Source: Lactifluus volemus
Lineage: Eukaryota > Basidiomycota > Agaricomycetes > Russulales > Russulaceae
Direction: 5' to 3'
Length of the DNA stretch: 64,000 bases
NCBI GenBank assembly: GCA_022376515.1
Contig: WTXI01000140.1
Coordinates: 1-64,000, forward strand
Shown here one piece after another: positions 40,818 through 49,876 of the stretch (positions within the stretch are counted from its first letter, which is position 1; every line of letters starts with the position of its first letter). A program made the translations under genes and the position numbers. The notes under the pieces were generated by a model that had not been told where the DNA came from, did not search any database, and saw only the letters and a list, made by a program, of their open reading frames with translations.

Positions 40818-42761
40818 TCACTTTTTCCCCTTACGGCGGGGCCTCTTTGGGGGCAGCAGGACCAACCTTTGGCTAGCAGCGGGAACTGCTGCATATTGAC
40901 TGCTGGGGCCGGCTGGTGGTGACGCGTCCCTATCGCTCCCATAGGACGTCGCATCATCCGGTTCTTCGGGGTCTAAAGGATAGCATTAGCGCAGATTATA
41001 TATGAAGGGTGATTACTTACTACTGAAGCGAGTCACCCTTTGGCTGACAGGGTTCAGACTGTAGGCGTCATTTGGTGGCGACAGATGCCTATCGCTGCCG
41101 CGTGATGTCAAGGAATCCCCTTCTTCAGGGTCTAAAAGATAGCGTTAGCACGAGTTATATATGAAGCGTGATTACTTACCTATAGAGAACGGGGAGTCAC
41201 GGGGCTCTCTGATGGTATCTGAACACAATATTGTTATTTGCAAACAGATAAATGAGAGTGGAAGACTTACTGTCCGAGTCACTCATATGACGTACTGCCA
41301 GTGCAGCTTGCTCTGCACGCTGACGACGCTGGGCCAGAATGAGTGCCCGGTGGTCTGGCCCTGATGTACTTGCTGGCTTGTCCGGGACCCTCTCCGCGAT
41401 ACCGTTGAAGGCGATCCTATGGAGTAGTTGATAAGTCCAGGAGATTGGTATATATAATGAGACTTACTTGGAAAATTCTTCAATGATTTCTTCGTTGAGC
41501 ACATCGACGATAGCATCAAAAAACTCTGTCCGATCGAAATATGGATCTTCGATACGCCAGTCATCAACGTTAGAGAGATTCCATCTGGCCTGTGTCATGC
41601 ATATTTGAAGAGTGATCACCGTATCGTAGAGTTCACTCACCTGTAACGCCGCGTATGCGATCGTTCTGGCAGTTGCCGTTGTAAGGCCATTCGACTCGGC
41701 TTGCCCTCTCTTGACCTGGACTACACTGCCTTTCTTCCGCAGAGCTGATTGCGGTCCTATAAAAAGATGTCTAAATGTCTGTAGTGTACAGTATATGTTA
41801 GACATGTATGATTGAAAACAAAAAACGCTTACAGAGATCAAGAAAGGCCCCATACAGAAACCTTCGTCCAAGATCCCTCGATACTGCGTCGGGTCCTCGT
41901 ACAAAAACGATGGGAACTGTGTCGATGACACGGTGATAGTGCCATCTCTCAATTTTGCTCGTGTGCTATTCGATATCAGTAAATTAGTGGAAATAATAAT
42001 ATCAATAATGACTCACTCATCTCTGTCGCGCATATAGTCTTCATATAGGTGGATAGGGCATAGGAGCGCCCCAAGTTGAGGGTGAAGGAACCCACGCGTC
42101 GTGCTCTTTTGGGCCTTGGCCAGAATGGTTGGTGTTAGAACCCGGTTAGGCATAAGAGATGCGGCATATGACAATCCTTCATCCCGCAGACTGGCAACGT
42201 CATCGCCTCTCGCCTGCGCACAGGCCTTTGTCATCTGAAAGTGTCATCAGTATATGCGTGTAGATACGTAGCCACACGTACCGCATTCATCAGGGCAAGG
42301 CGTGTCTCTTGGTCCAAATCACTCAAAATCTCAATGAATTCTGGGACTTTCTCGACCAGCCTATCGAAGATCTCAAGGGCCTCCTCTTTCCTACGTCTTG
42401 TTACCCCAGATCATCAATAAATCAAAAGATTACCCTTCCCTGAATGAGTGAAATTAACTTACTCTTGTTTTTCGGTGAGGCTCCTGCGGTCTACGCCTTT
42501 GTTACGGAGAAGTCCCTCTCTCAGCACGGTGTCAAAAGACGGGAACGGGTAATAGCTCCTTGTTGTCCATCTGGCGAATTTGCGGTAGGCATTCCAGCCA
42601 TCATTTCTGCGTAGTGGATAATTAGACAGTCTCCGGCCTAGAAATAATATATATGGGTCTTACTTTTGACGTTTGGCACCCCTCTCTTCGACTAGGGGAC
42701 TTGGGCCCCGTCTTGTGCCTTGACGTGAGACGATGTCACTGGAAGAGGTCTGAGAGGACAT
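40818..42761 (-). CDS. DUF6698-family protein carried by the transposon
   Basis: The ATG at 42761 opens MSSQTSSSDIVSRQGTRRGP, then short exons run down to TGA at 40818. The spliced text carries the hallmarks of DUF6698, a family common in Agaricomycetes: a helical part with LALMNAMTKACAQARGDDVA, the conserved FLHPQLGALLCPIHLYEDYM, then TQFPSFLYEDPTQYRGILDE. TATARTIAYAALQARWNLS and FDRTEFFDAIVDVLNEEIIE complete the core. The tail is low-complexity with a duplicated segment (DPEEGDS... and DPEEPDD..., each followed by SDRxxSPP) and ends in a basic patch RPRRKGKK, possibly a nuclear signal. The biochemical role of DUF6698 is unknown to me. Exons stay open; exact splice sites were not all resolved. 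Confidence 0.72.
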
Positions 42762-43174
42762 GAAAAGCCTGAGGATAGTAGTGAGAGAGAGACGCGACTC
42801 AAAAATGCGCATATATATGCACTTGATGTAACGTACCACATATGGGTCATGGATTACTATTCTTGGAAGCCCCAATACCGCGTCCTTGGGGCTGCACCCC
42901 TTTGTTTCACAGCTCCATGGAAGAAGCGTACAGTAATTAGGTTGTTTTGGGCTAAATTAAATCATTTGATTCAAAAATTAGTATATTACCTATGTTGCAC
43001 GCCGAGTCATCTCCCACTACATCTTCGAATGAATTTCGAATTGTTCGCATTGTCAACGTACTATACAAGTCCGATATCTATGAATTCGATTGTTCTATTT
43101 CCGGGGGAATTTTTCTACCAGACGCTGGACAATGTCTTGAATTGGGTTAGTAGTAGACACCGCGCAGATTGAGA

Positions 43175-44556
43175 TTACCTACCACGATGAGTTGCGCCTT
43201 CGGAGGTGACAGGCTTCTTGAGTTGACGCCACCTATGCTGGAGCCTATGAGGCGTCCAGTACGTCCATGTAGAGTCCGGAAGGGTGGTCCATATAATGTC
43301 CTCTTCCCCGTCAAGATCTAACGATGCTATTCTGGAAACGAAGGTGAGTTAAGTTGAAAGCGTAAACCAAACACATACTTGTCGACCAGAATGCGTGTGT
43401 CAGCATAGCTCCAGCGACGTTTTTTGCCATCGTTTTGCAACCTCGGCGCGAGGGCATCGACCCTATAAATAAACTCTGAGAATATACCCAAGGATCGGGA
43501 GAGCATATACCATTTGTCCCGGCACTGGTTAGCCGTCCGTGTGTGATCCATCCGCTTCGCTACCTCTGTCCAGGGAATACCTGATGTCTGGGATGACGTG
43601 CCTTCCTCACCTATCTCTTCGATTATCTGCGTAATACGTGATTCCTCAGCGGATGACCATTTGCCTGAGACACAGTAAGCCTCGCTTCAAAGGGTAAGAA
43701 AAAGGTACATTCCTCGTCGTCGTGTACCCTTGTGTTCCACGCACTTCTCATACCTGTTCTTACATTGGGTTGGGGGCCGTTCCAGGGTGTCCCTGACCTT
43801 ACCCCAGTCGCGTCCATGGTCTTTGATGATCCTGAGAGTAGCGAAAAAGTTAGTATCATTTCCATACACATGTAGATCACTTACTCTGCCAGTTTTGCAT
43901 CATCCTCAACTGTCCATTCCCGCGAATTTCTCAAGGGATGGTACAAGCATCGTACATGCTGGAAAATCGAACGGACGCTCCTCTGAGGAACAGCACGCGC
44001 TAAAGGGGATTAGTGGGCGGATAGGGAGGCTGGTGCAATGGCAACTTACCGATATGGGCCCAAAATTCTGCCCCCCTAAAGTTCCCGAATAGGAGATCAA
44101 TCAGATCGTATTCTTCACCCTGCTGAGATTAGATAAAATGTGGTACAAGCGAAGGCGTCAGTTACTTTCTGATACTCGCGGATCGCATTCTGTACGAGTT
44201 CCGTTTCTCCCTTGGTAAATTTACCCACACGGCAGGGAATGCCTGGATCTCGTTCAAACGATGCGAGTCTGCGCAAATCATGACACACCTTTGCGTCGGA
44301 ATTTATCCGCCGGCCACCATTTTGTTGCGAGCATTTCGGATTCGTTACACGGACTCGAGTCCTCCTCGGTGACCGAGTCCGTCTCGGTGACCAGGTCCTC
44401 CTCGATGACCGAGTCCGTCTCGGTGACCAGGTCGTCCTCGAAGACCGAGCCCGTCTCGGTGTCCGGGTCCTCCTCGGTGACCGGGTCCGTCTCGGTGGTG
44501 ACCGAGTCTGACTCGGTGACCGAGTCCGTCGCTGCAAGGTCCTTATGTGGCGACAT
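43175..44556 (-). CDS. Reb1-like Myb/SANT DNA-binding protein with acidic repeat N-terminus
   Basis: The ATG at 44556 (MSPHKDLAATDSVTESD) opens an acidic stretch of repeated TETDSV and EEDL units (about residues 10-65). An inferred 46-bp intron then joins FRRKGIPCRVGKFTKGETEL to the DNA-binding part. Three Myb-like units follow. One has FWAHIARAVPQRSVRSIFQH, like Reb1/TTF-1; then EWTVEDDAKLAE with DHGRDWGKVRDTL; then KWSSAEESRITQIIEEIGEE with RTANQCRDKW; and a last RRWSYADTRILVDK unit. The stop is TAA at 43175. Reb1-type proteins bind specific sites to stop RNA polymerase or open chromatin; here control of the element's own promoters is inferred. The +1 frame of the acidic repeat would encode an SR-like repeat but has no ATG. 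Confidence 0.75.
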
Positions 44557-44589
44557 TATTTACCTATTAACTACACTTTTTTTCTTAGT

Positions 44590-44866
44590 GTTTTACTGTT
44601 TATAATGATTTATTCAACGTCGTCCAGAGTACTAAGTATAAGTCTGTCTACGTATGTGGGAGAAGAGGGAAGGTGGTGGTTGCGAAAAGAGAAGATGACG
44701 CGCGCGAGTCGGTGTATAAATACAGTCGCGCTTTAGCCCTGGACATTGCGGTTGGCGGACCGGTTGGTGAGGTTTCTCGCCGATTTCCCGATCTTATCAC
44801 GCGTCCGAATTGGGGTGTATCGCGGACCGGTCGGCGAGACTTTACCGGTTCCTTTACCGGTTTCCC
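44590..44866 (-). promoter_or_regulatory. Promoter module A, firing toward the Myb gene
   Basis: Read on the minus strand: four ACCGGT sites (44759-44861), TATTTATA (44715-44722), a CT-rich tract, then the Myb ATG at 44556. The block resembles modules B and C at 46 kb over about 130 bp. The order of upstream sites, TATA and CT-rich start region is usual for fungal promoters. Confidence 0.6.
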
Positions 44867-44962
44867 GATTATATCACGCTTCCAAATTGCGGATGCATAT
44901 CGAATACCTTATTATCTTATCTTATTCCTATCGTTATCTGATAGTAACTAATGTAGTAACGA

Positions 44963-45649
44963 CTATTCCCAGTTAAACTCGTCGTCCATCTTTTTGGCCA
45001 CATGCTCCATCGCCTCCCTATAGCCATCTTCTCGCGCTTCCTGGATCATCTGTGCCAAAGAGCGGCCATATATCACGATTTCCTTCATTGTGTCCGCAAA
45101 ACTTGCTTGAGAGGTTGAGCACGATGCATGGGCAACGTAAGGGGCGTGCGTCATGCACGATGCATGAGGAATGTGGTGTGCGATGTAGGGAGAGTAAGTT
45201 GCGCAGGATGCATGGGGGATGTAAGGGGCGTGCGTCATGCATGATGCATGAGGAGCGTGGTGAGCGATGTAAGGGGAGTGGTTTGCACACGACACACAGG
45301 GCATAGAGTGCCGAAAGTGGGGACTAGGCAGTTTGCACGGCTGGGGATCAGTTTGCGTGCCTTGTCCTTTGCGCGAGGGACTATGCCCAGGGGATTCAGT
45401 TTGTACGCCCTGTCCTTCGTGGCGTAGCGGAATGGGCATAGGGAACGCGGCTAAGTCTTGGCGCCTCGAACTCTCCGGTTGAGACTCTTCTATTTCGATT
45501 ACCTCCGATGGCAATGGCGGTGGCCGCTGTGGTGGTAGTGGTGATGGTTTCATACCACCAATAAAGCCCGACGAAACGATGAGTGGATCAGGTGGTGGGA
45601 GCATTGGGTTGATCCTTGCCTTTCTAAGAGGAAATCTAGTGGCCGGCAT
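44963..45649 (-). CDS. His/Cys/Pro-rich repeat protein carried by the transposon
   Basis: Single-exon frame of 228 residues from ATG at 45649 to TAG at 44963. The N-terminal half is Pro-rich and Ser-rich (MPATRFPLRKARINPMLPPP, then several QGxQT segments). The middle holds two imperfect copies of a repeat of about 27 residues made of SPYIAHH, PHASCMTHAPY and HASCAT. It has regularly placed His and Cys residues, which could bind metal. The C-terminal 55 residues look like an amphipathic helix (EIVIYGRSLAQMIQEAREDG). I know no matching family. Its place just downstream of promoter module B supports expression. Confidence 0.6.
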   Translation of the reverse strand: MPATRFPLRKARINPMLPPPDPLIVSSGFIGGMKPSPLPPQRPPPLPSEVIEIEESQPESSRRQDLAAFPMPIPLRHEGQGVQTESPGHSPSRKGQGTQTDPQPCKLPSPHFRHSMPCVSCANHSPYIAHHAPHASCMTHAPYIPHASCATYSPYIAHHIPHASCMTHAPYVAHASCSTSQASFADTMKEIVIYGRSLAQMIQEAREDGYREAMEHVAKKMDDEFNWE

Positions 45650-45936
45650 GAGGATGGATCAGTGACGATGCGATGCTCGTGAATATATGCGAGGTTAAAT
45701 ACCGTGAATATATGCTCGTGAATATATGCGCGTGAATATATGCGCAATGTATGCCATTCACGCACATTCTATTCGGAAGTCTTCGCGCAGATCTTACGTT
45801 GTGAATCGGTGCACCAGCCCTACAGTATTCGATTCAGACTTCTTCGAATTAATCCCAGATTGTGCCTACATACCATATCTGTCATATCTCGTTCCGATTC
45901 GGAGCATGATCCCGCGTCTCGTTCTCTTATGACCAT

Positions 45937-46497
45937 TTTCGATATCTACTATACCTTATTTTTTAATTTTACGAAACAGTTTGCTTAGTATAGCGTTATA
46001 TTTTATAACAATTCTAAGTTACAGTCTATCTCTACGTAGAGTGAGAGGAAGGAAGGTGGTGGTTGCGAAAAGAGAAGACGACGTGCGCGAGTCGGGGTAT
46101 AAATACAGCCACTCTTCAGCCCTGGGCATTGGGGCTGGCGGACCGGGATGAGCGGGAGGTGAAACCGGTAAAGCAACCGGTCAAGTTCTGACCGACCGGT
46201 CCGTCAGCCTGACATTGCGGTTGGCGGACCGGGCATGGGCTGGAGGTATAACCGGTAAGTTCTGACCGACCGGTCCGTCAGCCCTTTGACACGTGCAGCA
46301 AAATGTCCAGGACTGAAGAGTGGCTGTATTTATACCCCGACTCGCGCGCTTCGTCTTCTCTTTTCGCAACCACCACCTTCCTTCCTCTCACTCTACGTAG
46401 AGATAGACTGTAACTTAGAATTGTTATAAAATATAACGCTATACTAAGCAAACTGTTTCGTAAAATTAAAAAAAAAAAGGTATAGTAGATATCGAAA
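45937..46497. promoter_or_regulatory. Central inverted repeat: divergent promoter modules B and C
   Basis: Arms 45937-46119 and 46313-46497 are near-perfect inverted copies (about 183 bp). Each contains, from centre outward, TATTTATA, a CT-rich tract, CTACGTAG and an AT-rich end. TATTTATA is at 46327-46334 on plus, and its mirror is at 46098-46105. The 193-bp centre holds five ACCGGT sites (46164-46274), including a duplicated 27-bp block. Left-firing transcripts would reach the His/Cys-repeat gene and right-firing ones the Spt5-like gene. The layout implies a shared, co-regulated promoter. Confidence 0.65.
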
Positions 46498-46661
46498 AAA
46501 AGTTAACGGTTGAAGTAGTTACGCGGCTGTCCACATCAGTACGGACATACCTCGCCGCACCTTTTGACGATGGGACGGATTCGTCGGACGCTTCAGTGCC
46601 GCGTTGAGGAGGGCGGACATGCCTCGCGGCGCCTGGGTCGGACGCTTCAGTGCCGCGTCGA

Positions 46662-46876
46662 GGAGATACACCTAATAGAAGGCGCGCCAAACCCACGCGG
46701 AACCCCCCGGTATGTAAAAATCTCTATCACATTGATGCGAGTGGAGCTGACCATGACACTTTCCGACATGAGGGTTGCGCCTGCGTGAAGAGCATATACC
46801 TAATAGAAGGCGTGCCAATGCCAAGCGGATCCCAGGTACGTAAAAATCTCATCTTATCGATGCGAGTGGAGCTGAC
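46662..46876 (+). repeat. Two direct repeats in the leader of the Spt5-like gene
   Basis: Segments of about 90 bp at 46662-46752 and 46788-46876 share ACCTAATAGAAGGCG, GTAAAAATCTC and GATGCGAGTGGAGCTGACC. Each contains a GTATGT- or GTACGT-type splice donor. They may be duplicated leader exons. A 54-bp-period repeat (CGGACGCTTCAGTGCCGCG) lies just before, at 46587-46666. Confidence 0.6.
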
Positions 46877-46981
46877 CTTGTGCTTCGGGTTGCGCCTTTC
46901 ATTGTTCTTGGCGGTGGAGCGCGGGTGCGTGCATCAGTCGAAGTGAGTCCATGCAGTTTCAAGTTATCAAACACGCAACGG

Positions 46982-49626
46982 ATGAAGTCAAACATACAAA
47001 AGGTGTTACACTCAGCGATCAGCGCCCTTTTCTCTCAAACGTTCTTCCCATGGAATATTACTCTGTGCGTAAGTTTCAGTCAACATGGACCGGTGACGGA
47101 CTGATGCTTTTTTTTTAGCTCGAGCAACTCCTTGACCTTGAAGCCGTCGTAGCTGATGACGACGAAGATGAGGAGGAGGGTGAGGAGGATCTAGGTAAGT
47201 AATTCATGTCTCAATTTTACATCGCTCAGCTTCCGCATTAGAGGAATTTCTGGCCGATGATCTGGACGAAAGCGATGCGGGTCTGGCCGAGGGTCCAGCG
47301 TTCCTGCCGGATGATCGCGTTTCCGCTACAGAAGCCTCAGAACTGGAGGCACGCGCTAGAGATTTTATGACGGACTATAGGCGAGGATACCTCCGTGAGG
47401 GGGATCAACTCCCGCAACATTCACTCGTCCCAACCCTCAGCGATCCTCATATATGGGCTGTCCGCGTCAAGGTAAGTCACTATATACGTGCATAGTACGA
47501 TCTAATGCTTTCTAGATCGGATACGAGATGAGTCTCGTATTTCAAATTTACCGCAGGTGGAATCTGGGATCCGTGGACCTGGACATCACTTCAGTTTTTG
47601 CCCGAGATGGCATTCCAGGTTATATATTCCTGGAAGGTGGTTACGCCGATGTGCAACGGGCCATCAGCAAGCTGGTAACAGTCATCCCCAACAGCAGACA
47701 ACGGCTCGTCACCTTGGAGCAGCGTGTTGCGTTGCTCAATAGTCGCAACCCAATGTCCCGTGCCATCAAGGAGGGTGAATGGGTGCGGGTAAAGTATGGA
47801 CTTTATCGCGATGACGTTGGGTTTGTGTGTGGACGTTGTGACTCTTCGGACTTGGACATTATCGTTGCGCTCATCCCTCGGATTGCTACCAAGAGCGAAC
47901 GGCGTAGAGGGGGTCACATAGGTAAGAGGAAGCGGCCCATCAGACCAGCCGCACGTCCGTGGTCCGAGACCGAACTTGTACATGAATGGGGTCCCGAAAA
48001 GGTCCAGAACATTTCACCTGACGCGTTCACATTCCGCAATGAAACATACGAATCCCGTTTGCTTATGGCACGCTACTCATCGTCCCTTCTCGATATCATC
48101 AACCACTCCCCTTCCACTTTCCCAGTTTTTGCCGCGGCCTCAAGCATTGGAGAGCGACACTCATTCGTACTGTGGCGACACCGCAATGCCCAAGCTTCCC
48201 TGCAACCCCGGCAAAGGGTGAAGGTTGAATCTGGCGAACAACAAGGACTCGTAGGATTCATAAACGAAATCATTGAGGACAGTGCCTCTATCATCCCGGA
48301 GGAAGGAGATACCCTCCAGGTGATGCCTCACGTTCTTCTCAGTGATCTAGCGCCGCATTATCTTCCTGGGGACAATGTCAAGGCCCGCTGGATGGACTCA
48401 CACGGGATTGTCCAATCGGTCAACGATGCCGATCAAAAACTCGTTTATGTCCGATCTAACCCGGTTCAAGAGGTGAAGTGATTCGACTTCACAGTGACAA
48501 CTACTGACAAGCTAGTAGATTACGATTCTCAAGGACCTAGTGGAATTCTACGAACCTCCGCTTCGGCGGGTACATTTTCGGGTGGGGACCTGGGTTGAGT
48601 TCTGTGTAGATAGCGAGGTTCAACCGCGGAAGCGGCGTGGGATCATCACACAGATGATCGATAATACCGCACGCATAAGGGACGAACGTACTTCGGCCGA
48701 TGTAAGTAGTGGACTCGTGAAGAATATCGCTGACGGCCTGGTATAGTTTATGATCGATGCGCAAGAGCTCAACGTCTGCGCCATACAAGCTTCGTCCTTA
48801 CCAAAGGACAATCTAGACTATACCATAATCGGTCAGCGAGTCATGATCACACGCGGCCCCTTCAAGAGTTACTATGGCCTTGTCAAAGAAATCGGCCTTC
48901 CTCACGTGACAGTGGAACTCGACTCTCACCTGGTCTCCAGGAGTTCGCCACGGCAGAACGTTCCATGGAAGGATATCATGACGGTGTACGTGTCTATGTT
49001 TCTTTTCTGGTCTACGATCTCTCTTACATGTCGATCTGCGGAGATAAGACTCCCGACAGAACCTGCAAGACCACCCTCGCCGTCTCGCCCTATCACTCCA
49101 CCGTCCGGTCCCTCCGTTGACTTACAGAGGCTCACACCGGAACCGGAGGGCCCACAGAGAGGTAAGTTATCCAATATCTTATCGGCATCTCAATGAAAGT
49201 CCTTTAGATCATTGGCTATTTTACCCCTCAATACACACCATTCTCCAGACGAAGAGGATACCTTTTACAGTCTCCGGCGTTGACTCCAATAAAGATTTGG
49301 TCAAGTACAAGAACAAGACGGCCCGGTCAGTACCTGAACGTCAATGGGACTCTCAGCCGGGAGAGTGGCAAGTCATCGTCTCAATATTCATTGGTAATAG
49401 GATCAAACAGATCAGCATCGATCCCAAGTACCTCGTTCCATGGAACCCAAAGCAAGGCGGTGAAGTGGTAGTCATAAATAGGCACTGCCAATTATTTGGC
49501 AACTCGGGCACTATAATTGGCAAGAAGGACGATGATTTGTTTACTGTACTATTCGGATCTACAAGGATGTCACTTGAGCTGAATCTCCCTAGCACGGACC
49601 TCGTTGTATTAGAAACTCTTAGATAG
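46982..49626 (+). CDS. Spt5-like protein with acidic N-terminus, NGN domain and KOW-like repeats
   Basis: Spt5 travels with RNA polymerase II and aids elongation. The first exon I can phase is 46982-47068 (MKSNIQKVLHSAISALFSQT); earlier leader exons are possible. Exon 47119-47194 encodes an acidic run (DDDEDEEEGEEDL). The NGN-like domain follows: HIWAVRVKIGYEMSLVFQIY, then ITSVFARDGIPGYIFLEGGY. KOW-like elements include EGEWVRVKYGLYRDDVGFV, RQRVKVESGEQQGLVGFI and QRVMITRGPFKSYYGLVKEI. A Pro/Ser linker (PSPSRPITPPSGPSVDLQRL) precedes a last KOW-like part ending at 49626. The order matches Spt5, but the CTR repeats are missing and the sequence is very diverged. The intron 47195-47229 would be only 35 bp. 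The start is uncertain. Confidence 0.75.
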
Positions 49627-49876
49627 GGAATCTGTATTACATACTATCGCAATCACATGGACATGATATAGCGCACGGTGAAGATGGACTGGTAAGGGCG
49701 TGATCTACACATGGTACGTCTTCTCAGTTTGAATTGCGCTTACTACAATGGGAAGGTAAGTCACTCTTTACACATGATGAATATATACTGATTCTATCTT
49801 AGGTTACGTTCAACGCAAGTTACTGTATGGGCATATAAAGCTCGACGTGGTTAGTCCCAGTAAATTTTGTCTCATC

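Noticed and set aside
44115..44537. SR-like protein (RRTRSPRR repeats) in a second frame of the acidic repeat
   Set aside because: There is no ATG in that frame, and the acidic frame has an ATG and splices cleanly into the Myb-like exons. The SR-like text is the +1 reading of the same DNA repeat.
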